From: Zygosaccharomyces rouxii
Taxonomy: Eukaryota > Ascomycota > Saccharomycetes > Saccharomycetales > Saccharomycetaceae
Length of the DNA stretch: 64,000 nucleotides
Direction of reading: 5' to 3'
Assembly (NCBI RefSeq): GCF_000026365.1
Contig: NC_012994.1
Span: 186,001-250,000, forward strand
Below the pieces are notes generated by a model that did no database searches, was not told the origin of the DNA, and saw nothing but the letters and a program-made list of their open reading frames with translations. This document shows, in pieces, positions 11,126 through 21,073 of this stretch; the first letter of the stretch is position 1; each line of letters starts with the position of its first letter. A program made the position numbers and the translations under genes.

Positions 11126-12796
11126 ATGGACATTTTTAGAGTGCTGACAAGAGGTGCCTCACTTCGTAAGGGTCAGAAGGGTTCTGCCAAATCGGCGGAC
11201 TTTAGTATGGCAGATGATACTGCAAAGAAGGACAAAAAGCTTGATGATGTTCATATAACTAAGGAGCTTGATTTCTTTCACAATAAGAGGATAATGAAGA
11301 ATGTAGAAAATGCAAAGAAGGAGGAAAAACCTGAAGAATCTGGCGATGAATCTAATGAAGATGAGGTGATTGATACTATACAACCGAGGATCACAAATGA
11401 AGAAGAAGCCAAGGCTTTGCGGAAGTCTTACAAGGGCAACATTAGCGGAAATGACCTAATATTTCCAATCGGGTCTTTTGAAGATTTAATTTCAAGATTC
11501 TCATTCGATAAGAGACTATTAAACAATTTGATAGACAATGATTTTACTGAACCAACACCTATTCAATGTGAAGGTATTCCATTAGCTCTACATGGTCGTG
11601 ATTTACTAAGTTGCGCACCCACCGGTTCTGGTAAAACTCTAGCATTTTTAATACCACTTTTACAACAAATCATTGACAGTAAAGATGTGCAAGGTTTGAA
11701 AGGTCTCATTATTTCCCCCACCAAGGAACTAGCAAGCCAAACCTTTGTGGAGTGTGTGAAGCTATCTCGAAAAATTTTCCTTGACAAGAAAAGACCATTA
11801 CAAGTAGCCATTTTATCCAAATCTCTTAGCGCTAAACTGAGAAATAAAGTCGTTAGTGATAAAAAGTACGATATCATAATCTCAACGCCTTTAAGGTTGA
11901 TAGATTTGGTTAAAAATGAAGCATTAGATCTTTCCAATGTCAGACACTTAGTGTTTGATGAGGCAGATAAATTATTTGACAAGACATTTGTGGAACAGAC
12001 AGATGATATTCTAAGCGCTTGTAGTGATCCTAGACTTCGTAAGTCAATGTTTTCGGCTACCATCCCCTCCAATGTGGAAGAAATTGCTCAAAGTATAATG
12101 ACGGATCCCGTAAGAGTTATCATTGGCCATAAAGAAGGTGCCAATGCTAATATCGATCAAAGACTCGTGTATTGTGGTAATGAAGAGGGAAAATTAATTG
12201 CCATTAGAAGAATGGTGCAGGAAGGTGAGTTCAAACCACCTGTCATAATCTTTTTAGAATCCATTACGAGAGCCAAAGCGTTGTATCACGAATTGATGTA
12301 CGATGGTCTTAATGTGGATGTCTTACATGCCGAGAGAACTCAAATGCAAAGAGATAAGATTATTGAGAGGTTTAAGACTGGTGATCTGTGGTGTTTGATC
12401 TGTACAGATGTCTTAGCTCGTGGTATTGATTTTAAAGGTATTAATTTAGTGGTTAATTACGATGTTCCACAGACTGCTCAGGCATACGTGCATAGGATTG
12501 GTAGAACTGGTAGAAATAATCGCCAAGGTAAAGCCGTTACTTACTACACCAGACAAGACTCGTTGGCAATTAAACCCATTATTAACGTTATGAGACAAAG
12601 TGGATGTGAAGTGGCAGAATGGATGGATAAAATTTCAAAATTATCGAAGAGGGAGAAGGAATCACTAAGGAAAGGTAAATCTCGTGTGGACCGTAATCCT
12701 ATTAGTACAGTACCCAAAGTTGATAAACTGAAAAGGAAGCGTAGACAAAGCATGATTGGAGCATCAAAAAGAAGAAAACAGCAATCAGAAGATTAA
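11126..12796 (+). CDS. ROK1: Rok1 DEAD-box RNA helicase for 18S rRNA processing
   Basis: Rok1 is a nucleolar ATP-dependent RNA helicase needed for early pre-rRNA cleavages leading to 18S rRNA and for release of snR30. The 556-residue protein (S. cerevisiae 564) shows the complete motif set: Walker A with K170 in TGSGKT, DEAD at 278-281, SAT at 310-312, and motif [10 protein letters not shown] at 456-463. An acidic and lysine-rich N-terminal extension precedes the Q motif (TPIQCEG), and the last 60 residues are strongly basic (KRKRRQS, KRRKQQ), typical of nucleolar helicases. The start is the first ATG after an AT-rich leader. The promoter carries PAC motifs (see the separate entry), which fits its ribosome-biogenesis role. 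Confidence 0.97.
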   Translation: MDIFRVLTRGASLRKGQKGSAKSADFSMADDTAKKDKKLDDVHITKELDFFHNKRIMKNVENAKKEEKPEESGDESNEDEVIDTIQPRITNEEEAKALRKSYKGNISGNDLIFPIGSFEDLISRFSFDKRLLNNLIDNDFTEPTPIQCEGIPLALHGRDLLSCAPTGSGKTLAFLIPLLQQIIDSKDVQGLKGLIISPTKELASQTFVECVKLSRKIFLDKKRPLQVAILSKSLSAKLRNKVVSDKKYDIIISTPLRLIDLVKNEALDLSNVRHLVFDEADKLFDKTFVEQTDDILSACSDPRLRKSMFSATIPSNVEEIAQSIMTDPVRVIIGHKEGANANIDQRLVYCGNEEGKLIAIRRMVQEGEFKPPVIIFLESITRAKALYHELMYDGLNVDVLHAERTQMQRDKIIERFKTGDLWCLICTDVLARGIDFKGINLVVNYDVPQTAQAYVHRIGRTGRNNRQGKAVTYYTRQDSLAIKPIINVMRQSGCEVAEWMDKISKLSKREKESLRKGKSRVDRNPISTVPKVDKLKRKRRQSMIGASKRRKQQSED

Positions 12797-12938
12797 TCGA
12801 TCGATTTTTTGTAGTTTTGTTTTTTATTCCTCGTTGTAGATGTATTACGTATATATATGTACATATATATTGGATGAATATAACAGAATAGGATGCGTCA
12901 ATGTATCATCATGGCAAGTTCAAAAATATAAAAGAATT

Positions 12939-13298
12939 TTAATGGTGGTTGTTGTAGTCCTTGTAACCAACGAGCTTTCTTCTGCCGATTATTTCACCTA
13001 CAGAGTAGAAACCCAATAATTGCACAAAGAAGGCAGTATATTTGATGTAATCGTCCTTCTTAAAAGCCTTCACAAGATTGACAATATCCTTAGGTCTGGA
13101 GGCATAGTAAAAGCCTCTTTGGTACAATCCAATGTAAGCTCTCTTGAATTCATCAATGGATGGTGGTTGCAATTTTTCTCTCAAATAGATTTGCTTGGAA
13201 AGCTCAGCGCCCACTTTACCGTAGTAAATTGTCTTGGTAGCCAAGAGAGTAGATTTAGAAAGCAAGCCTGTGGTAACCGATTGAATTCTGCCCAACAT
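12939..13298 (-). CDS. ATP20: ATP synthase subunit g
   Basis: Subunit g is a small membrane protein of the mitochondrial F1Fo ATP synthase Fo sector; it is needed for dimer formation and cristae shape. From the ATG at 13298 the protein is 119 residues (S. cerevisiae 115), beginning MLGRIQSVTTGLL and ending GRRKLVGYKDYNN. One membrane segment lies near the C-terminus (AFFVQLLGFYSVGEIIGRR) with the GxxxG-like GEIIG at its end. The frame is open further upstream, but that extension lacks the conserved start and would run into the promoter, so I reject it. A consensus Hap-type site lies about 175 bp upstream. It is convergent with ROK1. Confidence 0.93.
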   Translation of the reverse strand: MLGRIQSVTTGLLSKSTLLATKTIYYGKVGAELSKQIYLREKLQPPSIDEFKRAYIGLYQRGFYYASRPKDIVNLVKAFKKDDYIKYTAFFVQLLGFYSVGEIIGRRKLVGYKDYNNHH

Positions 13299-13676
13299 CT
13301 TTATATTTATCAGAGAGCTTACAGTTTTGATATTACTATGAACTACCAATGGTCTCACCGTATTTGCTCTTGTAGGTATTGATACCTCCAGAAAGTTTAG
13401 ACCTGCCGAGTTTTTTTCGTTATCATATATTTTGAAAAATTTGAGTCGTGAAAAATTATGGTACCAACCGACCAATCACAATACGATAATTGGCCGCCGA
13501 GCATTCTATACAAAATTTGTAAAGGTATAAATATCTTGAAGTATTGATAATAGTGATTGAAGGATATCAGAATCGAAACCAGCGGCCCTGGTTTCGGTAG
13601 GGCAATCTGTCTTCCGTGTATAAACTATAACATAGCCCGAAAGAAAAGATCAAAAAATTGAAATATTACACATAAA
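13299..13676. other. ATP20 promoter and MCM4 3' flank
   Basis: About 380 bp separates the ATP20 start from the MCM4 stop; both genes are on the minus strand, so this is the ATP20 promoter and the MCM4 3' end. It holds the CCAAT-type site listed separately. I see no RNA gene or further ORF. Confidence 0.6.
13471..13478 (+). promoter_or_regulatory. CCAAT-type Hap2/3/4/5 site upstream of ATP20
   Basis: ACCAATCA matches the yeast Hap complex consensus ACCAATNA (reverse complement TNATTGGT). It is about 175 bp upstream of the ATP20 ATG, a usual distance for respiratory genes induced by the Hap complex. Regulation is inferred from the motif and from gene function. Confidence 0.6.
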
Positions 13677-16463
13677 CTATACACGACTGTTTAGACGAAT
13701 AGACTTCCGAACACCTTCTCCCAGTACGATCAGTTTATCCTCCTGCTGTAACCTTGAAAGTGCTTCGGAAATTTCCGATGAATCTACTCTATCCTGAGAG
13801 TGTTCATTGATTTGTCTTGACAATTCGTTAAAGGTCATGGAATCTGAACTGTAATCCCCAAGAACTCTTAGCACTTCTCTAGCGAGATCTTCTTGTAATT
13901 TTCTTTGGATTACAGATTTCCCCGTTTGTACCAATTGCATGTCGATTTTACCTGTCTTTGGATCTGTCGCGTAATCCTTGATGGCAGATCTAATCAATCT
14001 GATGGCTTCCTGCACGTCATCAATTTCTACTGCGTTAGAAAGTCTCATCTTAGCGTGTGCCTCCGCCAGACGAATCATACTTTCCAATTGTCTTGTCGTT
14101 GCAGTGATTCTCTTCTCATCAGATCTCGAATCGTCACCGATCTTTCTCATCCCGACATATGCTCTGACCAATTCAGTCTTGGCGTCTTTTGTAATCGTAG
14201 GGTTGATATTTTCCTTAGCGTAATTGATGTACATCGTTAAAAATTCAATTGATAAAACATCATCATTGGATGCGTTCTGGGGTCTATCTTCCAAATAAAG
14301 ACTTGTCAAATGTTTAGCCAATTCCCTATCCATGTTTTCATCAACTTTATCCAAAACCAAATATACCAGGTCGAATCTCGATAGCAATGGTGGTGGTAAG
14401 TCTATATTTTCGGTAACAGGTAAATTGGGGTTGTACCTAGAACCTATTGGGTTAGCACTCGCTAAGATGGAGGCTCTTGCATTTAAGGTTGTAATGATAC
14501 CAGCCTTCGCAACAGAAATTGTCTGTTGTTCCATTACTTCGTGTAAAACAGATCTTGTAGAGTCGCTCATCTTATCGAATTCATCAATACAGCACACACC
14601 TCCATCGGACAGGACAAGGGCACCACTCTCCAAGACCAATTGCTTTGTGTCAACGTCTCTAGTTACATATGCGGTTAAACCAACAGCAGATGAACCCTTA
14701 CCTGATGTGTAAACACCACGGGGAGCAATCTTGTGCACGTACTGTAAAATTTGAGATTTAGAAGTCGATGGATCACCACATAACAAAACGTTAATATCAC
14801 CTCTATAGCGACCACCTTTGGCGAATGTCTTGTTCGCACCCCCAAACAACTGTAAAAGAATTCCCTTTTTAACATCATCTAATTCGAAAATACTTGGAGC
14901 AATTGAACGTGCCAGCACTTCATACAAATCTTCCCTTTGGGCCACTTCACGAATTTTTGCAATATCTTGATCTGTAACCCGTCTAGTCTCTTCTACTTCA
15001 CTATGATTCATCTTGTTCTGTAACAATTCTTGTTCTACTGTCGAAGTATCGACACCGAGTCTTTTATCTGATACTTTTTTAATATGAACCACATCGACAT
15101 AGGTCTTATAGAGCGATTTGAGAACTCTTTGTCTAGGGTTTACCCTCATTGGGATTGATCTGAAAGTACCAGTAGCTTCAATTCTGTCACCTGCTCGGCA
15201 AGAATCAACTAGCTCGTCATAAACACATAATGACACTGAGTGTGGGGTTTGACCATCAGGGACCAAATCCGGTGTTTCTTGTAATTTGATAACCTGTTTA
15301 TCTGCAAAGGAACATCTATTATGTATTAGTGACATGGAGTTAGGTTCGTTACAATCCACACGTTCACATCTAGCAGGTTCTTGAATAACCCCTCTATCAA
15401 TTTCTACTGCCATTGTATGATCACATACATTACATTTGAAAAAAGCGACCTTCATATCAGGAATCACCGCAGTACATCTTAGCACAAGTCCTTTCAAACT
15501 GATCAACTTGTCAATATCGTTAGGGTTCAATTCACGCATACCTTTCTGGGTCTCCACGTTATAAGGTCTAACTTTGTATAGTTTGGTCTCTATATCATCC
15601 AAATCGTAATCAATATTATTATCAACGACTAAGGAAACCATACAATCCTTTATAGTTTGATCCATAATGGAAATGACTTCTTGAGGGTAGTTTAAAAGTT
15701 GGTGGTAAAGTTCTTCTGTAGGTTTATACGCAAGTAGATTTCTGGCGTCCAAATTTAGATTAGTGGTTCCCAGTTCCCTCATCTCAGTCAATTGCCTCAC
15801 GTAGTAGGATTCCTCATCTGTAGTATCGTCGATGAATTGTTCTCTGCCATCTAACGCCTTTCTGTACTTGTATTGAAATGACATTAAGAAATTACGAAAA
15901 TTATTGGCACATTCTTGAATACTCACATTTGTACCCCAAATAATTCTTAAAGGTTCACCACCAGCTTCTGAAGGAGGCGCTGACGATGAAGAAGAAGTAG
16001 ACATATGAGATGGGTGATCAAACTCTATAAATCTTCTGGGCGAAGAAAGGTCGGAGGCATGAATATCATTTCTTCTCATCATAGCTCTGTGACCATGTCG
16101 ACTACCTTGTGATGACGTGGAGGCGGGCATTAATCGATCACTCCTATTGGAGTATGTAGAAGTGATCCTAGGATCATTTCTCGCTTGTGATGGGTAATTG
16201 TCAGATGATTGATTTTGAGATGATGGGTATTTGAAAGGTGATGAACCCATTGCTGCACCAACCCGACCATTTTGACTCTGAGACCCATCCTGTCCAAAAG
16301 TATCCTGGGCTGATGAAGATGTATGATAAAAGAGTGCCGGAGACGATGGTTGTGCAGGTGAAGAGGGTCTTCCAATTTCTGAGGCTGGATTGGGTGCAGG
16401 TGAAGAAGATTCAGGAGGTATTTGATCTGAATGATGTGCAGGCGAGCTAGGCTGGTCAGACAT
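13677..16463 (-). CDS. MCM4: Mcm4, subunit of the MCM2-7 replicative helicase
   Basis: Mcm4 is one of the six AAA+ subunits of the MCM2-7 ring that is loaded at origins and unwinds DNA in the CMG helicase. The 928-residue protein (S. cerevisiae 933) starts with about 175 residues rich in Ser/Pro and SP/SSP sites, the unstructured tail phosphorylated by CDK and DDK. The zinc-binding motif follows (CNVCDH...CERVDCNE). The AAA+ core has Walker A GDPSTSKSQ with K569, Walker B DEFDKM at 627-632 and the arginine-finger motif SRFD with R696. The C-terminal winged-helix region is intact. It lies between ATP20 and RLF2, all on the minus strand, as on S. cerevisiae chromosome XVI. Confidence 0.97.
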   Translation of the reverse strand: MSDQPSSPAHHSDQIPPESSSPAPNPASEIGRPSSPAQPSSPALFYHTSSSAQDTFGQDGSQSQNGRVGAAMGSSPFKYPSSQNQSSDNYPSQARNDPRITSTYSNRSDRLMPASTSSQGSRHGHRAMMRRNDIHASDLSSPRRFIEFDHPSHMSTSSSSSAPPSEAGGEPLRIIWGTNVSIQECANNFRNFLMSFQYKYRKALDGREQFIDDTTDEESYYVRQLTEMRELGTTNLNLDARNLLAYKPTEELYHQLLNYPQEVISIMDQTIKDCMVSLVVDNNIDYDLDDIETKLYKVRPYNVETQKGMRELNPNDIDKLISLKGLVLRCTAVIPDMKVAFFKCNVCDHTMAVEIDRGVIQEPARCERVDCNEPNSMSLIHNRCSFADKQVIKLQETPDLVPDGQTPHSVSLCVYDELVDSCRAGDRIEATGTFRSIPMRVNPRQRVLKSLYKTYVDVVHIKKVSDKRLGVDTSTVEQELLQNKMNHSEVEETRRVTDQDIAKIREVAQREDLYEVLARSIAPSIFELDDVKKGILLQLFGGANKTFAKGGRYRGDINVLLCGDPSTSKSQILQYVHKIAPRGVYTSGKGSSAVGLTAYVTRDVDTKQLVLESGALVLSDGGVCCIDEFDKMSDSTRSVLHEVMEQQTISVAKAGIITTLNARASILASANPIGSRYNPNLPVTENIDLPPPLLSRFDLVYLVLDKVDENMDRELAKHLTSLYLEDRPQNASNDDVLSIEFLTMYINYAKENINPTITKDAKTELVRAYVGMRKIGDDSRSDEKRITATTRQLESMIRLAEAHAKMRLSNAVEIDDVQEAIRLIRSAIKDYATDPKTGKIDMQLVQTGKSVIQRKLQEDLAREVLRVLGDYSSDSMTFNELSRQINEHSQDRVDSSEISEALSRLQQEDKLIVLGEGVRKSIRLNSRV

Positions 16464-16672
16464 AATTGTAGTAAACCTTTTCCCAGTGGGTTATTTCTAT
16501 GGTTAAACTCTAAAGTCTTCTGTTAAACTTGTCTTTTTCATTCAAGATGCGATGCCTTGAAAATTTCGCCTTATTGAGTAAAGTGATATAAAGTGAAGAT
16601 CAATGAGATCAATGAGATCAAAATCAGTTTAAAACACGATATACGATTTTTTTTTTTTTTACATGAATCTAT

Positions 16673-18409
16673 TCAGTTGTTGTTACATGCAGAGCGGAGT
16701 TTTTCCCAATGTTGAGGATCTTTGATAGCCCATTTACGTGATGTCCCCCAAGTAGTCTTTACTGCGTATTCCTTAACAGTGTTTTTTATCATTTGCTTAC
16801 TATAGAGGGGCAAATTCTTCTGCGCAATTTCTGTTACTGTACCTAAGGAGAAGGTGCTATCTTGAATCTCATCGAATAGTTTTAGTAAATCTTTTGGTTC
16901 AGATATAAGCGATTTGCTCTTCTTCTCTGGTGATACCGATGGCGATGATGCATCTTGTGGTTGAGAATCTGTCGATATTTTTTTAACATTTTCCACTTGA
17001 GGTTTAACGTATTGATTAGGTTCTATAGGGAAAGGCTGTTCTTCTATCAGGCACTGTACAGCTACCATGTTAAAATATTGTTTATCATCTTCTTCCATTT
17101 GATCTTGGTTCTTTCGCAGACATACTGTCGGTATCAGGGGTCCTATGAATCTTTTCTTACCAGATCCACTTTGATCACCGTTATCCTCTGCATCCAGAAA
17201 TCCATCAAACTCACCTTCGCTTGCTTCCTCCTCATCATCATCTTCATCTTCTTCACCGCTTTCTAAATTCTCTACTCCACCTTCCACTTCTTCTTCCTCT
17301 TCGTTGACCCATTCTAAATCAGAATCATAATCGTAATTATAACCAGTATCCCTGGTGGAAAATGGATTATCCACCGGTAAAATTATGTCTTTGGAGTAGG
17401 TCCCCATGTAAGGTGGCCTGACATTTTCATAGAATTTGATATATTTGTGGGGGATCAATGATAAAAGACTTTGTAATTCTTGATCTGATTTTTCTTTTGA
17501 AGTCATTTGTTGAAGCAGTGATACCGCTTGGTAGGCTATTGGTAATGAAGTCTTTACGGAATTTTGTCCAGAATCTAACCATTCTAAGACTTGATTGTCA
17601 TCTTCCCTTTGATTTAAAAGTGAATCGATTCTGGTCCTATTCTCATTAATTTCAGCAGATGACAATTGGCCCGATCGACTAACTACAACACCTTCCTTTG
17701 AGTAAAATGGTAAAAAGAATTTTTCGTAATCGGAACGAACATTAGTAGGTTTATTGGAATCAGTTACTTTTTTGAAGAAATTACCAATACGTGCTTGTGA
17801 TCTTTCCTTAGCCTCCTCTTTAGCCTTTTTTTCATTTTCTTTCTTCATTTTCTCCTCCTCTTTGGCCTTCTTTTCACTTTCTTTCTTCAATTTCTTCTCT
17901 TCCTCTTTCTTTAATCTCTCCTCCTCCTTAGCTTTCTTCTCATTTTCCTTCTTCAATTTCTTCTCATCTTCTTTCTTCAATTTCTCTTCTTCACGTCGTT
18001 GCTTATCAGCATCTTTCTGCCTTTTCAATTCCTCACGTCGTTGCTTATCAGCATCTTTCTGTCTTTTCATATCTTCACGTTTTTGGCTTTGCTCTGCCTT
18101 CTGCTTACGTTTCTCTTCTGTGGTCGATTCTGGGAAAACTACAACTTCTTTTAATTGCTTCATGGTGTTCGATGGTTCATCTTTAACATTCACATCTTTA
18201 TCCTGTTCCTCTTTTTCTACCTCCAACTGTGATTGTGGTTTTGACTCTGGTTCCTGCTTTGCAACAGTTCTCTTCTCATCATCGCTATCCACTACTTCGA
18301 TAACTTCTTCTTCTTCTTTAGTCTTGATATTTTGGAAAAATGATAAAATCCCCTGTTTGCCAGCCGGGTTATTAGAAGATGAATCTTCAACAGATCCTGG
18401 AGTTGTCAT
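16673..18409 (-). CDS. RLF2: CAF-1 large subunit Cac1/Rlf2
   Basis: Rlf2 (Cac1) is the large subunit of chromatin assembly factor 1, which deposits H3-H4 behind the replication fork through PCNA. The 578-residue protein (S. cerevisiae 606) has an N-terminal PCNA-interaction-like motif (QGILSFFQ, residues about 19-26). A long KER region of charged K/E/R repeats follows (about residues 100-205), then a second PIP-like element (QARIGNFFKKV). The central acidic ED domain is visible (DLEWVNEEEEEVEGG and EDEDDDEEEASEGEFD), and the C-terminal winged-helix domain ends near TTWGTSRKWAI. The KER region contains a near-perfect 42-nt tandem duplication encoding RQKDADKQRREE twice. A T-rich tract precedes the gene. 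Confidence 0.93.
   Translation of the reverse strand: MTTPGSVEDSSSNNPAGKQGILSFFQNIKTKEEEEVIEVVDSDDEKRTVAKQEPESKPQSQLEVEKEEQDKDVNVKDEPSNTMKQLKEVVVFPESTTEEKRKQKAEQSQKREDMKRQKDADKQRREELKRQKDADKQRREEEKLKKEDEKKLKKENEKKAKEEERLKKEEEKKLKKESEKKAKEEEKMKKENEKKAKEEAKERSQARIGNFFKKVTDSNKPTNVRSDYEKFFLPFYSKEGVVVSRSGQLSSAEINENRTRIDSLLNQREDDNQVLEWLDSGQNSVKTSLPIAYQAVSLLQQMTSKEKSDQELQSLLSLIPHKYIKFYENVRPPYMGTYSKDIILPVDNPFSTRDTGYNYDYDSDLEWVNEEEEEVEGGVENLESGEEDEDDDEEEASEGEFDGFLDAEDNGDQSGSGKKRFIGPLIPTVCLRKNQDQMEEDDKQYFNMVAVQCLIEEQPFPIEPNQYVKPQVENVKKISTDSQPQDASSPSVSPEKKSKSLISEPKDLLKLFDEIQDSTFSLGTVTEIAQKNLPLYSKQMIKNTVKEYAVKTTWGTSRKWAIKDPQHWEKLRSACNNN
17992..18075. repeat. 42-nt tandem duplication in the KER region of RLF2
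   Basis: Two adjacent copies of a 42-nt unit (starting at 17992 and 18034) are nearly identical and encode two copies of a 14-residue charged helix unit around DADKQRREE. The period of 14 residues keeps the reading frame. It looks like a recent in-frame expansion of the charged helical region. Confidence 0.8.
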
Positions 18410-18600
18410 CTTCTTATTTTTTTTATTTTTTCTTCTTTCTTCCTTAGTGAATTATGTTCATGGCCCTCTTGAAATGACCTTGGACTCCCATCAAGATGCT
18501 CGACATCGCGACAGCGCCATCTTTTACGTACATGAAATGCATGGCAGACACATATAATAATAGTAATAGTAAAAAAAAAAAAAAAAATCAGCGGAAAAAC

Positions 18601-19821
18601 TTACCTTCTAGCACTCAAAGATCGAACACTGTAGCCATCTTGTTCCTGAAAAAACTTCTGCAAAGGATCATTTTCATCCTTGCGAAATTGAGCGACTGGT
18701 GTAACATCTAAATCCTGCTTCTTATGTTTAAGCGGCCTTTGAGGAGTTCTTGTATTAAGCATATTTTCATCATAACCGATAGGAATGAATTCCAATGAAG
18801 TTCTATTCTTTTTTAATCGCTGCTTCTCTTGATTGCTAAAGTGTGACAAATCTGGCATGTGTTCTTCATTGTCACTGTGTTTTTCTGATTCGGCGGCTGT
18901 TTTGGAAGAACCATACGCATTGTTCATTGCCTCCGTACAAAGATCTATACCTTTTTCCAAGTCTGCAATTTTCTGGGCTCTAATTTCTTTGCGGGATAAT
19001 TCTCGATTGTTTTCTTGATTGGCTGGAATTCTGTCAAACAATTTGATGAGAATGTTCAATAAATCATTTTTCAATTTTTCAATATGTTCTTGAGGAGCCA
19101 TATCATATTCTTTTGGATTAAGGAAAACGGTGAAAAGGTACTCTAAGCGCTGTGATAGTTTTTTAAAATGTAATTCACGATTTAAAAGGGTTGTAGATTG
19201 CTGTTGCAAATAAGTTAGATTTTCTAATACGTTCACCAATAAAGTTTCATCTTCCCCATTATTCTCTTCAAAGAATTGCCATAACTCACGTAATTCTACG
19301 GATTCCTTTTGGAAAATTGAACTTGCATGGAATGTTTGGATACTTCTCTGTAAGAAAGGTATTAAATGTTCTTCCAAGATTTTTGATCTTTTCTTACTCC
19401 TGGAGATGGTTGTAGTCGCTAAGGAACTCTCGGTACGTGTTGATCTAGCACGATTACCCTTGTAAGGTGAAGCAGAAATGTGGGTTGCCACCTCACTATC
19501 GATGATAGAAGGTTCTCCATCTTGCTGTTCACCCTGTGAAGAAGAAGAAGCGGGATATAACAGTGGGCCATTTTGCAAACTGGGGAGAACTTTATGCAGG
19601 TTTTCCAAATATGCTTCCTTATGTAACATATGATGCAATCTCAGAATTTCATCATTCTTCTCACCAATAGCTAATTTCAAATGGTAGTTCTCATTTTTCA
19701 CTTTACACAGTTCCTCTTCGTTACTGGATGAGCGGCTAGAGTCACTAATACTTACTTCATCCAACTTTTGCTCCATCTCCTTAACATCATCATCATTTAA
19801 GGTGGTACGTGTACTTTGCAT
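18601..19821 (-). CDS. Coiled-coil protein, probable Spo74 orthologue by position
   Basis: I do not recognise this protein from sequence with certainty. From the ATG at 19821 it has 406 residues. It is Ser-rich and acidic at the N-terminus, with a coiled-coil stretch (KNENYHLKLAIGEKNDEIL) at about residues 30-60. The central part is alpha-helical, with a Lys/Arg patch (SRSKKRSKILEEHLIPFLQR), and the C-terminus is basic. S. cerevisiae SPO74 (YGL170C, 413 residues, meiotic spindle-pole-body outer plaque) is the expected neighbour between ROK1 and SUA5 on this strand, and length and coiled-coil content fit. An alternative ATG at 19905 lies only 23 bp from a tRNA gene, so I prefer 19821. The open frame further upstream runs through the tRNA and is not coding. 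Gene reality is likely; the SPO74 identity is tentative. Confidence 0.7.
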   Translation of the reverse strand: MQSTRTTLNDDDVKEMEQKLDEVSISDSSRSSSNEEELCKVKNENYHLKLAIGEKNDEILRLHHMLHKEAYLENLHKVLPSLQNGPLLYPASSSSQGEQQDGEPSIIDSEVATHISASPYKGNRARSTRTESSLATTTISRSKKRSKILEEHLIPFLQRSIQTFHASSIFQKESVELRELWQFFEENNGEDETLLVNVLENLTYLQQQSTTLLNRELHFKKLSQRLEYLFTVFLNPKEYDMAPQEHIEKLKNDLLNILIKLFDRIPANQENNRELSRKEIRAQKIADLEKGIDLCTEAMNNAYGSSKTAAESEKHSDNEEHMPDLSHFSNQEKQRLKKNRTSLEFIPIGYDENMLNTRTPQRPLKHKKQDLDVTPVAQFRKDENDPLQKFFQEQDGYSVRSLSARR

Positions 19822-19927
19822 TGTTCTCTTACTCTCTTGTGTGTATGTGTGAATGTGCAAGTGTGTAGAGTTTGTGTTTAACTTCCTTTCTGCCGCTGAG
19901 ATCATTTTGAATGCGAAAAAAAATAAA

Positions 19928-20000
19928 TGTTCTAACTGAGGTTCGAACTCAGGACCTTTGCCGTGTGAAGGCAACGTGATAGCCACTACACTATTAGAAC
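19928..20000 (-). tRNA. tRNA-Val (CAC)
   Basis: The reverse strand reads GTTCTAATAGTGTAGTGG at the 5' end, has a five-pair anticodon stem TTGCC/GGCAA around loop TTCACAC (anticodon CAC), and the T arm GAGTTCGAACCTC. The acceptor pairs GTTCTAA with TTAGAAC. A run of seven T follows on that strand. The length is 73 nt with no intron, and it closely matches the yeast tRNA-Val(CAC) pattern. It sits immediately upstream of the SPO74-like gene on the same strand. Confidence 0.95.
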
Positions 20001-20205
20001 TACTTCTGTGATACAGGAGGATAGATGTCACCCTAGTCCCGTAGGTATTATCAGGTGATACCACATCTACGTAGACATGGTTTTCTATATATGAACCATT
20101 TCTCGAGGACAACCTGAGGCCCACGCCTTTTTCCGCGGCTTGTGAAGCTTCTTAATCGTACCCACGGATATAACCGCTTTTACCAACTTACTTCTTCGTA
20201 CGGAA

Positions 20206-20212
20206 TTACCCG
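20206..20212 (+). promoter_or_regulatory. Reb1-type site upstream of TIF6
   Basis: TTACCCG is the exact core of the general regulatory factor Reb1. It lies about 125 bp before the TIF6 ATG and between TIF6 and the tRNA-Val gene, where it could act as a nucleosome-free boundary. Function is inferred from the motif. Confidence 0.5.
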
Positions 20213-20335
20213 CACTTGACAAATTTTTTCTCCAACAATATTGAACGAGCTCATAATAAAACATTGATTAACACGCATAGTACTAATAAGCAAAACTAGT
20301 TTGCACTAATTTAACTGCTTTTTGAACCAACAACC

Positions 20336-21073
20336 ATGGCTGCCAGAGCACAATTCGAAAATTCAAATGAAATCGGTGTCTTCTCAAAACTCACCAACTC
20401 CTACTGTCTCGTCGCTGTAGGCGGCTCCGAGAACTTTTACTCAGCTTTCGAAGCTGAGTTAGGTGATTCCATCCCTATTGTTCATACAACAATTGCAGGT
20501 ACCCGTATAATTGGTAGAATGACCGCAGGTAACCGTCGTGGTCTTTTAGTCCCCACACAAACTACTGATCAAGAATTACAGCATTTGAGAAATAGTTTAC
20601 CTGATTCTGTCAAGATTCAACGTGTCGAAGAAAGACTATCAGCTTTAGGTAATGTCATCTGTTGCAACGATTATGTTGCGCTTGTTCATCCTGATATCGA
20701 TAGAGAAACTGAGGAACTAATAGGTGATGTATTGGGTGTTGAAGTTTTCCGTCAAACAATTTCCGGTAATATCTTAGTGGGATCTTACTGTGCGTTGAGT
20801 AACCAAGGTGGTTTAGTTCATCCACAGACTTCTGTGCAAGATCAAGATGAATTGTCTTCCCTTTTACAGGTACCACTAGTAGCAGGTACAGTTAACAGAG
20901 GTTCAAACGTCGTTGGTGCAGGTATCGTCGTTAACGATTATCTCGCAGTAACGGGTCTGGACACTACTGCTCCAGAGTTAAGCGTTATAGAAAGTATCTT
21001 CAGACTGCATGACGCACAGCCAGAATCAATCCAAGGTAATCTAAGAGATACTTTGATCGAGACCTACTCTTGA
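20336..21073 (+). CDS. TIF6: eIF6, 60S ribosome anti-association factor
   Basis: Tif6 (eIF6) is needed to make 60S ribosomal subunits and stays bound to pre-60S particles to block premature joining with 40S; Efl1 and Sdo1 release it. The protein is 245 residues, the same length as in S. cerevisiae. It begins [21 protein letters not shown] and shows the five-fold pseudo-symmetric pentein repeats, visible as recurring G-N-x-I/V and GLLVP/GLVHP segments. The initiating ATG is in a good AACCATGG context. No insertion or loss is visible. It is flanked by tRNA-Val upstream and a large non-coding region downstream. Confidence 0.98.
   Translation: MAARAQFENSNEIGVFSKLTNSYCLVAVGGSENFYSAFEAELGDSIPIVHTTIAGTRIIGRMTAGNRRGLLVPTQTTDQELQHLRNSLPDSVKIQRVEERLSALGNVICCNDYVALVHPDIDRETEELIGDVLGVEVFRQTISGNILVGSYCALSNQGGLVHPQTSVQDQDELSSLLQVPLVAGTVNRGSNVVGAGIVVNDYLAVTGLDTTAPELSVIESIFRLHDAQPESIQGNLRDTLIETYS

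Noticed and set aside
13299..13475. 59-codon extension of ATP20
   Set aside because: It would cover the Hap-type promoter site, and ATP20 proteins start at the conserved MLGRIQ-type N-terminus.
17754..18557. 267-codon frame antisense to RLF2
   Set aside because: It is the Ser/Phe-rich complement of the Lys/Glu codons of the KER region and has no independent support.
19822..20124. N-terminal extension of the SPO74-like gene
   Set aside because: The open frame runs through the tRNA-Val gene and begins with GTG, not ATG.
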